From positions 1 to 37,113 of the forward strand of contig JAEEVO010000021.1 in the NCBI GenBank assembly GCA_016290905.1: a DNA stretch of 37,113 bases, in the 5' to 3' direction. The position numbers and the translations under genes were made by a program. Below, piece by piece: positions 29,991 to 37,113 of this stretch. The notes below the pieces were generated by a model, which saw only the letters and a list, made by a program, of their open reading frames with translations, searched no databases and was not told where the DNA came from. The DNA comes from Lachnospiraceae bacterium. Lineage in GTDB: Bacteria; Bacillota; Clostridia; Lachnospirales; Lachnospiraceae. The stretch's first letter is position 1. Every line of letters begins with the position of its first letter.

Positions 29991-31849
29991 TTAATTTCCG
30001 GTAAAAGCTCGTCCATATACCTGATCACATAGCCTGCTCTCTTCTCCGCGAAGGTATATATCTGCTTTTCATTTCCGGCGTAATTTTCTGCCTGTGTCCA
30101 GATATCCCAGTTGCCCCTGCGCTTCAAAACCTCAAGGAAATCATAATAATGTGCCAGTTCCTGCTTTCTTATCGCATGGAGCTTTTCATACTCCTCTTTA
30201 ATGGTCTTCTCGCTCTGGGCGCCGTTCAGGTACTCATAGGTTTTGTCCCTGAAATATTTCCTGCAGTCAGCTCTTTCCATCAGTTTCACAAACAAAGGCG
30301 AATACCTCTCATTGTTTTCATCCATGACTACCTTTAAGGTATTATAGTTTTCCTTTGCCTTGGCCTGGTCGTAGATACCGTAGGTATAATCCATGTCGTG
30401 GGGCAGATATCTCCATTTTCCGTCAAAAACACCCGTACCTGCAGATGTCCCGTCTGCCGGAACATATCTGTAGCACTTGAAATTATTGTTGGGCCAGTCC
30501 CAGTTGTTCAGTGCGATATTCCATGCAAAGAAATCAAGATAGCTGTTTATGTCTATATACTCGCACAGTCTGTTGTAAACGGCATCATCGGTAAGGTCTG
30601 ACTTTATGAATTCATTGTATTTCGAATTGTACTCATCAACATAGTTCTGTATTTCTTCGTCATCATCCTTTTTCTGATCGCCGCCCTCTAAGATAATAAA
30701 CTCTCCGTCCGCGTCACCGAATTTTTCCTTGAAATACTTGTCACAGTAATTCTCATGGAGCCAGTGGAGTGAGAAGTAGCTTCCGTTTAAGTAAACGACA
30801 GCGGGAAGCGTTGCTTCGTAAGTATCAAATCCCGCAACCCTGCAGAGTGCCTGGCTCAGCTCGTCCCTTATATAAGCAAACTGGAAATCGTTTCCGCCGT
30901 TCCTGAGCACCAGCTTGTCATATTTGGTTATGACCTTGCTCTTTCCTTCTTCAACCTCGTAAAGCTTCGGGGTATTGAAATCGCTTATCTTAAAGTTCTT
31001 ATTATCCTCATCATAGGACTTCCTTGCAAACAGCTTCATCGACTTGATCGCGTGGGTTCTCGAATATCCGCCGTAAGCCCTTACGCCGCCGTACTGTTCG
31101 AAAACAAGGGTGCCGTCCGCCTCAAAGGCTTCGATATAAACCTTTCTTTCGTACTCGCGTCCGCGATTCATGGCATTTTCACCGTAAAGGATGCCATCCG
31201 GAGCGTCGGTCAGTTCTGCCGGATCGCCGCTGATAAAGAATACCAGTGTTGAAAACCTTTCGTCAAGATTCCGTCCCACAAGATACGATCTGGCAGCCAC
31301 ATCTGATTTCTTTCCCGTACTGTCGATCATGCATGCTCTTAACGTATAGGCATCGGGAAAATCTCCTCCCCTTGTCTTAAATACAAGGGTTTCTTCGTAT
31401 TTCGTATCTGTATTGTCCGGCTCGGTCCCATCAAGTGTATAATAAACATTTGTTCCTTCGGGATATACTATCTTAAGGTTTACATCCTCATTATAGAAGG
31501 TGCTCTTCTGCTTAAACTCATATGTACCGTCGGCATAGAACCAGAGCTCAAGATCCTTTGTCGTCTCTGCTGCTTCTTCCTTTTTATTCTGCTCTGCAGC
31601 AAGATAGCTCATGCTTTCGGTAGGGCCTGTGCTGACAGGAGTAGGTGAAGGCGTCGGTCTTCCGCCGGGCATACGCTCGGGCTGGGTAGGCGTCGGCTTA
31701 GTCTCTTCCGCAGAACCGGCAGGAGCCGTCGGTGTCGCAGTTCCCGATCCTCCGTTATTGTTTGCGTTGTTACATGCGCATAACGAAAACATGAGTACGC
31801 ATACAAGCAACAACGATATCCATCTGAAATTCCTTTTGTTTTTCTTCAC
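29984..31849 (-). CDS. CotH-kinase lipoprotein with an N-terminal chitobiase-like domain
   Basis: The 621-residue protein has a lipoprotein signal peptide ending LCAC (lipidated Cys26), then a Thr/Pro linker (TPAGSAEETKPTPTQPERMP region to about 80). A CHB_HEX-type beta domain (about 125-195, YYTLDGTEPDNTD) precedes the CotH kinase-like domain (about 200-560). CotH proteins are atypical kinases that phosphorylate spore-coat or other surface proteins. The key segments are RNGGNDFQFAYIRDEL, NNWDWPNNNFKCYR (about 446-460) and LPHDMDYTYG (about 481), the last two fitting the metal-binding Asn/Asp residues. The start is GTG with GGGGG about 8 bases upstream. It follows hflX by 16 bases and is probably cotranscribed. 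A surface protein kinase role is inferred from family. Confidence 0.9.
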   Translation of the reverse strand: MKKNKRNFRWISLLLVCVLMFSLCACNNANNNGGSGTATPTAPAGSAEETKPTPTQPERMPGGRPTPSPTPVSTGPTESMSYLAAEQNKKEEAAETTKDLELWFYADGTYEFKQKSTFYNEDVNLKIVYPEGTNVYYTLDGTEPDNTDTKYEETLVFKTRGGDFPDAYTLRACMIDSTGKKSDVAARSYLVGRNLDERFSTLVFFISGDPAELTDAPDGILYGENAMNRGREYERKVYIEAFEADGTLVFEQYGGVRAYGGYSRTHAIKSMKLFARKSYDEDNKNFKISDFNTPKLYEVEEGKSKVITKYDKLVLRNGGNDFQFAYIRDELSQALCRVAGFDTYEATLPAVVYLNGSYFSLHWLHENYCDKYFKEKFGDADGEFIILEGGDQKKDDDEEIQNYVDEYNSKYNEFIKSDLTDDAVYNRLCEYIDINSYLDFFAWNIALNNWDWPNNNFKCYRYVPADGTSAGTGVFDGKWRYLPHDMDYTYGIYDQAKAKENYNTLKVVMDENNERYSPLFVKLMERADCRKYFRDKTYEYLNGAQSEKTIKEEYEKLHAIRKQELAHYYDFLEVLKRRGNWDIWTQAENYAGNEKQIYTFAEKRAGYVIRYMDELLPEIKE

Positions 31850-31865
31850 TGTTAATACCCCCAGA

Positions 31866-33131
31866 TTACTGAATATTCAAACAGGACAGTACTTTCCCGT
31901 ATATCTCGTCCGGAACATATGCCTTTACCCTTATACCTTCGGGGAGGTACTCCTCCTCAAGTATTGTTCCGTCCTTTCTTATCAATTGTAACAGACCGCC
32001 GTCCTTAAATTCTATCACGACGTCAAGGACCTTTCTCTGTGACAAAAGTATCTTTTCTATGCTTTCGGCCAGTTCGTCAAGCCCCGCGCCGGTAAGAGCG
32101 GACGCCTTTATGCATTTATCGGCGTTGAGATCCTTTAATATCTCTTCGCCATCAACCGCATCCTGCTTGTTAAATACCGTGATCACAGGCTTGTCCTTTA
32201 CGCCAAGCTTTCTTAAGGTTTCATATACAACGTGCATATGCGTCGGTGCCGCTTCGTTTGAAGCATCCACCACATGTATCACGATATCGGCATAGCAGGT
32301 CTCCTCCAGTGTGGAATGGAAGGCTTCTATAAGATGATGCGGCAGCTTTCTGATGAATCCGACTGTATCGGTCAGAAGTATCTCCTGTCCTCCCGGAAGC
32401 TTAAACGTCCTCGTGGTAGGATCCAAAGTTGCAAAAAGCTTGTCCTCCGACAATATGTCAGACCCTGTAAGCTTGTTTAAAAGAGTGGACTTTCCGGCGT
32501 TGGTATATCCTACTATCGCAGCTACCGGTATGCCACGTTTCATCCTTTTCGAACGGCTCACCGTACGATTCTGTTCAAGCTCCTTAAGCTCTGCGCCGAG
32601 CCTGCTTATCCTGTCCCTGATAAGACGTCTGTCAACCTCGAGCTTTTTCTCACCTGGACCTCTCATGCCTATGCCGTAGGATACCCTTGACATAGCTCTT
32701 CTCATGCCTACGAGGCGTGCCAGACGGTATTTAAGCTGTGCCGCTTCAACCTGCAGCTTACCCTCGGCAGTCGTAGCGTGCCTTGCGAATATATCAAGGA
32801 TCAGCATAGTCCGGTCCATGATCTTGGTGTCAAGCGCCTCTTCCAGGTTCTTCATCTGAGCCGGCGTAAGCTCATCATCGCAGATGATGCCCGTGGCGCC
32901 CGTTTCCGCTATCAGAGCCTTAAGCTCTTCTGTTTTTCCTTTACCTATATAAGAGCCCGCCTGCGGCGCTTCCCTTTTCTGCACAAGCCTGCCTACCGTT
33001 ACTGCTCCCGCAGTGTCTGCCAGTTCTTCCAGTTCGTCAAGCGAGATAAGCGTATCGTCATTTTCCTTAAGCTCCACAGCTACAAGAATGACTCTTTCCT
33101 GCTCTTCCTTTATATCAATCATATCACTCAT
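31866..33131 (-). CDS. hflX: Ribosome-associated GTPase HflX
   Basis: HflX binds the large subunit and splits stalled or hibernating ribosomes during stress. The N-terminal domain carries SYIGKGK (about 62-68) and a glycine-rich linker, GMRGPGEKKLEVDRRLIRDR (about 156-175). The G domain has GYTNAGKST (about 207), FATLDPTTR, DTVGFI (about 254) and NKQD (about 319). The C-terminal domain has a short beta segment (VIEFKDGGLLQLI). Length is normal at 421 residues. AGAGGA stands just ahead of the ATG. Its promoter is probably at 33314, giving a long leader that includes the expanded palindromic repeat. The CotH-type lipoprotein gene follows 16 bases after. Confidence 0.96.
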   Translation of the reverse strand: MSDMIDIKEEQERVILVAVELKENDDTLISLDELEELADTAGAVTVGRLVQKREAPQAGSYIGKGKTEELKALIAETGATGIICDDELTPAQMKNLEEALDTKIMDRTMLILDIFARHATTAEGKLQVEAAQLKYRLARLVGMRRAMSRVSYGIGMRGPGEKKLEVDRRLIRDRISRLGAELKELEQNRTVSRSKRMKRGIPVAAIVGYTNAGKSTLLNKLTGSDILSEDKLFATLDPTTRTFKLPGGQEILLTDTVGFIRKLPHHLIEAFHSTLEETCYADIVIHVVDASNEAAPTHMHVVYETLRKLGVKDKPVITVFNKQDAVDGEEILKDLNADKCIKASALTGAGLDELAESIEKILLSQRKVLDVVIEFKDGGLLQLIRKDGTILEEEYLPEGIRVKAYVPDEIYGKVLSCLNIQ

Positions 33132-33170
33132 AATCCTCTTACATTGCTGAGTTCATAAATCCAAGCTTTT

Positions 33171-33255
33171 TGTCATCCTGAGCTCTAACTGTCATCCTGA
33201 GCTCTAACTGTCATCCTGAACTCTAACTGTCATCCTGAGCGTCAGCGAAGGATCT
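33171..33255. repeat. Palindromic repeat copy with a tandemly expanded left arm
   Basis: The left-arm end TGTCATCCTGAGCTCTAAC (19 bases) is repeated at 33171, 33190 and 33209 (one substitution), and a fourth copy at 33228 continues into the normal arm (TGTCATCCTGAGCGTCAGCG then AAGGATCT). The right arm is missing. It lies in the predicted hflX leader. Confidence 0.9.
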
Positions 33256-33313
33256 TATACATAAATCTTAAATATTCTCAGCTCCCGATAGACACAATCC
33301 TGCAATCTTAGAG

Positions 33314-33342
33314 ATTGTAACACAAAGAATTTCTTTATTCAA
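33314..33342 (-). promoter_or_regulatory. Likely promoter of hflX-cotH
   Basis: TTGAAT, 17 bases, TACAAT on the minus strand. The leader to hflX would be about 175 bases and would contain the repeat at 33171-33255. Confidence 0.6.
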
Positions 33343-33386
33343 CCCAATTAGGCTGTATAAATTATCAATTATTGCTTTTTATATGG

Positions 33387-33415
33387 TTGAAAAACAAATT
33401 GAAGTATGGTAGAAT
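33387..33415 (+). promoter_or_regulatory. Promoter of the anchored Pro/Ser-tail protein
   Basis: TTGAAA, 17 bases, TAGAAT. It overlaps an in-frame ATG at 33406, which shows that this ATG is not the start and favours the one at 33451. Confidence 0.75.
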
Positions 33416-33450
33416 GTTTCCGATTGAAGTTGATAACCATGGAGGAACTT

Positions 33451-34251
33451 ATGTCAATATATAAACGAATGATAGTCATCTTAATAACCGGCATAATGCT
33501 GATCGGCCTCATTACTTTCTTTACCGGCCGCCCGGAGATAAGAAAAAGCAGTGCCGGCACAACGGATATCGGGCAGGACACGGAAAACACCGATCCGACT
33601 CCCGTTCCTTCTCAGGAACCCGATGACCCCATTCCTACGGAAGCCGAGGCTAAAGCCCCTGTTGAAACCATAAAGACCGGCGCGGACAATCCTCTTACCG
33701 ATATAAAGGACATCTATCCGGACATCTTGGAGCTTGTAACCGCCTACTTTAACGCCGAAGCAGACGCCGATATCGATACATTAAAGACTCTTGTCCTCAA
33801 TCCGGCATACATCATAGAGAAAAACATAACCGACCAGAGTGAAAATATTACCGCATATAAGGATATCAGCTGTTACAGCAAGCGTGGTATCGGTGATATC
33901 AAGTTTGTGGTCTACTGCACCGCGAACATAGATATCCCCGAGTCCGAAAAAGATATCCCCACCTTCAAGTCCTTCTACATAACCTATCCAAATGACGACG
34001 GCAAGCCGCTCATTTTCTCGGGAAGTCTCGATAAAAACATTCAGACCGAGATCGATAAGCTGGACATAGAAGCGGACGTACTTGCAATTTATAGCATATA
34101 TAGCGAGGATTTAAAAAAGGTCCTGCAGGAGGACCCTTCATTGATACCTTACTGGCGTAAGCTTATAAACGCAGCCGACGAAACTGTTTCACCTTCGCCT
34201 TCGCCTTCTCCGACGCTGTCTCCCACACCGTCTCCTACACCGGAGCAGTGA
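33451..34251 (+). CDS. Membrane-anchored exported protein with a Pro/Ser C-terminal tail
   Basis: The 266-residue protein has one N-terminal hydrophobic anchor (MIVILITGIMLIGLITFF, about 7-24), an acidic, Pro/Thr-rich linker (about 38-70), and a soluble domain (about 80-240) of alternating helices and strands that may be NTF2-like (LVTAYFNAEADADIDTLKTL ... YSKRGIGDIKFVVYC). It ends in SPSPSPSPTLSPTPSPTP, a wall-spanning type of tail, but lacks a sorting signal. I do not recognise a family with certainty. GGAGG lies 5 bases before the ATG; longer readings would start inside the promoter. Its last 17 bases overlap the end of the convergent DUF5688 gene. Confidence 0.82.
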   Translation: MSIYKRMIVILITGIMLIGLITFFTGRPEIRKSSAGTTDIGQDTENTDPTPVPSQEPDDPIPTEAEAKAPVETIKTGADNPLTDIKDIYPDILELVTAYFNAEADADIDTLKTLVLNPAYIIEKNITDQSENITAYKDISCYSKRGIGDIKFVVYCTANIDIPESEKDIPTFKSFYITYPNDDGKPLIFSGSLDKNIQTEIDKLDIEADVLAIYSIYSEDLKKVLQEDPSLIPYWRKLINAADETVSPSPSPSPTLSPTPSPTPEQ

Positions 34252-35161
34252 TCTCGAACCAGTCTTCGGGATAATGATATACCCTGTCAGAGAGGATTTC
34301 GTTCGAAGCTACGCATTCCTTGTTTACGGATTTTACCATATCCATAAGATCGTCCGTTTTGAACATGTCATTGTCGGGTACTATTATCACCTCATTTATC
34401 GAGCTTGGCAGGATATAATAGCGTTCGCCTACAACCTTCGCTATGCGGTTTAGGATATCTTTATAGATTATGCTCGTTGCTCCGTTCAGGTTCCGCTGAT
34501 TCGTCAGCACATACATGGGGATTTTCTCGGTGTATTCGAAAAAGGCGCTGCCTCCCCGAAAAATACTTTCAGCCGAAAACCCGTTTTTATGCATTACCTC
34601 TGCTATAAGACTGTTAAGCTTTTTGAAATCCGGCGGGAATATCCGCATCGTGTTTTCAAGGGCTTTTTCTTTTATGGTTTCGGGCGGGATATTCAGCATT
34701 TTACAGATACTCTCGTTAAGCCTTACCGAAAACATCTCATCCCCGCAGAAGGACACATAATGATACGTCACTGCCAGGTCTTCTCCAACCCTGTCAAAAA
34801 GCGCGTTTTCCAAAACCTTTTCGTTCTTTTCATAGTTGACTAATCTAACGGTCACATTCTGCTCTAAATTCTTGAAATCGATCACATTCTCAATGCAGTT
34901 TTCCGCATTTTTCTTATATTCTCCGAACAAGGAAACGATTTCCCCGGCAATATCTTCCAAAGGCCGCCCGTTTCTCCACTCCCTGTAAAAAAACTCAACA
35001 TAAAAAACAGGCGCGATCTTCTCCTTGTCGTCATTTATAACTATGCCATTGTACTCTACGGAATTATTCTTCAGAACCGTTTTGTGCATAACACAAAAAC
35101 CCTCTCCGAGTTTCCCCGAAAGGCTTTCAATAAGAACGTTTACAAATTCTTCCAAAGTCAT
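34235..35161 (-). CDS. DUF5688-family protein
   Basis: The 308-residue protein fits the DUF5688 family, which is largely a Lachnospiraceae family of unknown role. Typical parts are KTVLKNNSVEYNGIVI (about 27-42), IAPVFYVEFFYREWRNGR (about 49-66), PMYVLTNQRNLNGATSIIYK (about 213-232) and YYILPSSINEVIIVPD (about 247-262). There are no signal peptide, membrane or catalytic motifs that I can see, so it is probably cytoplasmic. AAGGAG lies just ahead of the ATG, and the promoter at 35241 drives it. It is a single-gene unit convergent with the Pro/Ser-tail gene, with a 17-base overlap of the two 3' ends. Confidence 0.85.
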   Translation of the reverse strand: MTLEEFVNVLIESLSGKLGEGFCVMHKTVLKNNSVEYNGIVINDDKEKIAPVFYVEFFYREWRNGRPLEDIAGEIVSLFGEYKKNAENCIENVIDFKNLEQNVTVRLVNYEKNEKVLENALFDRVGEDLAVTYHYVSFCGDEMFSVRLNESICKMLNIPPETIKEKALENTMRIFPPDFKKLNSLIAEVMHKNGFSAESIFRGGSAFFEYTEKIPMYVLTNQRNLNGATSIIYKDILNRIAKVVGERYYILPSSINEVIIVPDNDMFKTDDLMDMVKSVNKECVASNEILSDRVYHYPEDWFEITAPV

Positions 35162-35240
35162 ATTTTCTCCTTAAAAAGCGGAGGAAATATATAAGAAAAC
35201 AGAAATATAATTAAAACATTACTATATAAAACACATTTTT

Positions 35241-35269
35241 ATTTTAGCATCCGGAATGGGATTTGTCAA
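35241..35269 (-). promoter_or_regulatory. SigA promoter of the DUF5688 gene
   Basis: TTGACA, 17 bases, TAAAAT on the minus strand, 11 of 12 consensus positions. It lies about 80 bases ahead of the start codon. Confidence 0.82.
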
Positions 35270-35301
35270 TAAAACTCCGGAAAACTTCCGAAAAAACATG
35301 C

Positions 35302-35330
35302 TTGATTGTTGTGTGAAACTATTATATACT
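35302..35330 (+). promoter_or_regulatory. Promoter of the cyclic-nucleotide-binding protein gene
   Basis: TTGATT, 17 bases, TATACT. It diverges from the DUF5688 promoter, with 32 bases between the two -35 boxes. A half copy of the palindromic repeat lies in the resulting leader. Confidence 0.65.
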
Positions 35331-35353
35331 CAAATTTGGAAGATTTTCTTTTT

Positions 35354-35381
35354 AAGATCCTTCGCTATGCTCAGGATGACA
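35354..35381. repeat. Half copy of the dispersed palindromic repeat
   Basis: One arm only (AAGATCCTTCGCTATGCTCA then GGATGACA). It lies in the leader of the cyclic-nucleotide-binding gene. Confidence 0.8.
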
Positions 35382-35421
35382 CAAGGTGATTTTTTGTAAA
35401 TTTAAGATAAAGGAGACCGCT

Positions 35422-35937
35422 ATGCCCGATAACAAGATGATCGTATTTAAGCCCGACACAGTGATACTTCGTGAGGGCGAAGTAAATGAGTTTATGTTCA
35501 AGATACTTAAAGGTCATGCAGAAGTCTATGTAGGATACGGGACAAAGCATGAGAGTCTCCTCGGTATCTTGAGTGAGCAAGCATGTTTCGGTGAGTTCGG
35601 GCTATTGCTTAAGAAACCCGCAATCTACACTGTTATCGCTTTTGATGAGATCATCGCTTTCAGGATATCCGAAAAAGACATGGATAATTTCATCCTTGAA
35701 AACCGGAAAAATGTCCTCGATATAATGAAAAACATGGCAAACGGTATGTTTACCATGCGTTTTCAGATAGAACTTTTAATGAAGGATATTGAAGAATGTA
35801 CAAAATCCGGTAATATCAATCTTGATGAAAAAAGAGAGCATCTGCGAAGAACCCTTCGCCAGTATGCCATCGGAAATGCTTACGGTCACGGCATCACTCC
35901 GACAGGTGCCGGATTTAGCTTTGATAAGACTACATAA
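35422..35937 (+). CDS. Cyclic-nucleotide-binding-domain protein without a DNA-binding domain
   Basis: The 171-residue protein has a Crp-like beta-barrel: FKPDTVILREGEVNEFMF, KGHAEVYVG, GILSEQACFGEFGLLLKKP (the phosphate-binding-cassette position) and TVIAFDEIIAFRISEKDM. A long helix follows (about 95-125), as in the Crp dimer helix, but instead of a helix-turn-helix there is only a 45-residue polar tail ending GITPTGAGFSFDKTT. The cassette lacks the usual Arg for cAMP (FGEFGLLLKKPAIYT), so the ligand is uncertain. AAAGGAG lies 6 bases before the ATG at 35422; the longer reading from 35386 has none. The end overlaps the convergent UPF0340 gene by 8 bases. A sensor acting through a protein partner is inferred. 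Confidence 0.86.
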   Translation: MPDNKMIVFKPDTVILREGEVNEFMFKILKGHAEVYVGYGTKHESLLGILSEQACFGEFGLLLKKPAIYTVIAFDEIIAFRISEKDMDNFILENRKNVLDIMKNMANGMFTMRFQIELLMKDIEECTKSGNINLDEKREHLRRTLRQYAIGNAYGHGITPTGAGFSFDKTT

Positions 35938-36493
35938 GCTTTTCGTCGTATATCGCACGGCTTCCGCCCACATATTTCGGCCTTCTTCTGGCACATATTA
36001 TCGGAGCCTCGCCAATTTTTTTCAATGAAATCCTCAAAGGGACAACAACACTCCTGATATGCATGCCGATCATGGTCCCGCCTATGTCGATGCCCGCGTC
36101 GGCTTTCGCATTTATGGATTCAACAAGAACCGGATCCTTAAAGCGGTTGTAGCATTCTGTTGCGAAGGCGCCTCCAGCATGATTCGGCTGAGGGATGGCA
36201 TTTACCTGCTCGAACCCGAATTTCTCCATCGCTTCTCTCTCTACGACCAGCGCACGGTTCAGATGCTCACAGCACTGTGCTGCTGCATATATCCCACGTT
36301 CGTTTAAGACAGGAATGATGCCGTCATAGATTGCCTTTGCGGAATCCATGTTGGTAGCCGTTCCTATTTTGCTTCCGAGTACTTCGCTCGACGAACAGCC
36401 GATCACGAAAAGCATTCCTTTTTTTAATCCGGCTGCTTCTATGATCTCATCCGCCGCCTGTCTGCTCTGTTCGGTTATCTCATTGAAATCCAT
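35930..36493 (-). CDS. UPF0340 / TIGR01440 family protein (YwlG-like)
   Basis: The 187-residue protein matches UPF0340 (DUF436): GMLFVIGCSSSEVLGSKIGT (about 26-45), CCEHLNRALVVERE (about 99-112), PQPNHAGGAFAT (about 121-132), DIGGTMIGMHIRSVVVPLR (about 155-173) and RRRPKYVGGSRAIYD. The family is conserved in Firmicutes and has no proven function. There are no signals or membrane spans. It lies 26 bases after the ECF S-component gene and is probably cotranscribed with it. The ribosome site is modest (AAAGGG). Its 3' end overlaps the cyclic-nucleotide-binding gene by 8 bases. Confidence 0.93.
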   Translation of the reverse strand: MDFNEITEQSRQAADEIIEAAGLKKGMLFVIGCSSSEVLGSKIGTATNMDSAKAIYDGIIPVLNERGIYAAAQCCEHLNRALVVEREAMEKFGFEQVNAIPQPNHAGGAFATECYNRFKDPVLVESINAKADAGIDIGGTMIGMHIRSVVVPLRISLKKIGEAPIICARRRPKYVGGSRAIYDEKLM

Positions 36494-36519
36494 TTCTAAA
36501 AAACCCTTTCTTTTTTATT

Positions 36520-37074
36520 TCAGTTCATCTCCATACGTCTGAATATCTTAAGCAGTCCGCCTTTAAAGCAGAGAAGAAGCGAACCCGCAACTCCCAGAAG
36601 TCCCTGTGCTATCTCATAAGGAAGCTTCATCATTGCATTTTCAAACGTTGCATATACAAAGGTCTTGCCCAATGTGTATCCGATCACCATGATGGCTGCA
36701 CCGATAAGAGTGGCTGTGAGCGAAGCGACAAAGTATTTCTTATTGTCGGATTTCTTTACTTTGCTTACAAGAAGTGCTATTACCACAGCCTGGAGTCCGT
36801 GTGTTACCAGCGAAACAAACATGGGTGCCGGATAGAAAAGCATGTCTCCGAGGAACGATCCGATGCCGCCAACTACAAAGGCTGCCAGCGGATCGAGCAA
36901 AAGTGCCGCCGTGCATATGACCACGTCACATAAATATAAATGTCCGCCCGGAACCGGTATACTGAATATCGAACTGGACATCGCTATATTAAGTCCGAGA
37001 AAAACTGCCGTAAATGTTATCCAGCGTATCTTGCTTATATCTTTTAAACTTTTATTTCCCTGTGCTGTTGCCAT
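36520..37074 (-). CDS. ECF transporter S component
   Basis: The 184-residue membrane protein has five to six spans and the pattern of energy-coupling-factor S components (ECF-ribofla_trS-like family): ITFTAVFLGLNIAMSSSIFS with small residues for contact with the T component, then GGHLYLCDVVICTAALLLDP, GGIGSFLGDMLFYPAPMF and a C-terminal amphipathic end. S components bind a vitamin or similar substrate; which one is not evident here, and no ECF ATPase or T gene is in the window, so it may use a shared module. AAAAGGAG lies about 9 bases before the ATG. The upstream control region is cut off by the window edge; a possible -10 (TACTAT) appears near 37100. Confidence 0.9.
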   Translation of the reverse strand: MATAQGNKSLKDISKIRWITFTAVFLGLNIAMSSSIFSIPVPGGHLYLCDVVICTAALLLDPLAAFVVGGIGSFLGDMLFYPAPMFVSLVTHGLQAVVIALLVSKVKKSDNKKYFVASLTATLIGAAIMVIGYTLGKTFVYATFENAMMKLPYEIAQGLLGVAGSLLLCFKGGLLKIFRRMEMN

Positions 37075-37113
37075 AATGATTACTCCTTTTCATCCTATAG
37101 TACTTTTGATTCA

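Noticed and set aside
33171-33255. Direct repeats that might be a CRISPR array
   Set aside because: The 19-base units are contiguous with no spacers, belong to a dispersed palindromic repeat, and no cas genes are nearby.
33406-33450. Earlier start for the Pro/Ser-tail protein
   Set aside because: This ATG lies inside the -10 region of the promoter at 33387-33415 and lacks a ribosome site.
35386-35421. Earlier start for the cyclic-nucleotide-binding protein
   Set aside because: No ribosome site; AAAGGAG correctly spaced precedes the ATG at 35422.
37075-37113. Riboswitch ahead of the ECF S-component gene
   Set aside because: Only 39 bases of upstream sequence are in the window, too few to show or exclude one.

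Overview
The window looks like chromosomal DNA from a low-to-mid GC Clostridia bacterium, most likely a Lachnospiraceae member. The evidence is the Firmicutes-type 138-residue ribosomal protein S12, consensus SigA promoters with strong AGGAGG ribosome sites, and families common in that group: DUF1836, DUF5688, UPF0340, a CotH lipoprotein, Big_2 surface proteins and the TIGR03960/TIGR03936 radical-SAM pair. I see no rRNA, tRNA, CRISPR array, transposase, integrase or phage gene.

Layout. 1-4439 (minus): pheA, then a large fusion of a sugar-isomerase-like TIM barrel with an acyl-CoA ligase, then rpsL with its own perfect promoter. 4440-4892: a MITE-like element and, beside it, an isolated short transcription unit with a consensus promoter, a strong terminator and a possible 27-residue hydrophobic peptide. 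4893-9185 (minus): an SCP2-like protein, a two-module AAA+ ATPase and a secreted 5'-nucleotidase-family enzyme in one operon. 9360-13376 (minus): radical SAM protein, its partner protein and RNase G, a conserved clostridial order. 13377-13879: a repeat-rich divergent spacer. 13880-14797 (plus): a zinc-ribbon membrane protein with promoter and terminator.

14898-20653 (minus): a 1340-residue secreted Big_2 protein, a DUF1836 regulator and two small membrane-anchored proteins with acidic tails. 20870-21988 (plus): an MprF/YbhN-type membrane protein, convergent with pcrA (22005-24383, minus). 24515-28494 (minus): two paralogous secreted proteins of no family I recognise. 28909-29874 (plus): an MraY-like glycosyl-1-phosphate transferase outside a cell-division cluster. 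29984-33131 (minus): hflX followed by a CotH-kinase lipoprotein. 33451-37074: an anchored protein with a Pro/Ser tail, a DUF5688 protein, a cyclic-nucleotide-binding domain without HTH, UPF0340, and an ECF-transporter S component.

Much of the non-coding DNA is repeats. Six full, half or expanded copies of one short palindromic element (TGTCATNCTGAG...CTCAGAATGACA) sit only between genes. Two copies of a branched multi-hairpin element have unrelated outer stems that are each perfectly self-complementary. There is one MITE-like element, and several short tandem arrays lie beside these repeats or in gene leaders or tails. The most interesting leads are the orphan short transcript, the TIM-barrel/acyl-CoA ligase fusion next to pheA, the covarying branched repeat, the hairpin at the very 5' end of pcrA mRNA, and the unassigned secreted paralogue pair.

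Spacers over 300 bases: 4440-4892, 13377-13879, 20067-20377, 28495-28908 and 33132-33450. All hold the repeats, promoters, terminators or short ORFs listed. In 28720-28856 I see only AT-rich DNA with a possible TATACT -10 at 28811 and no good -35. No convincing promoter was found for pheA, the Big_2 gene or the 848-residue secreted protein.
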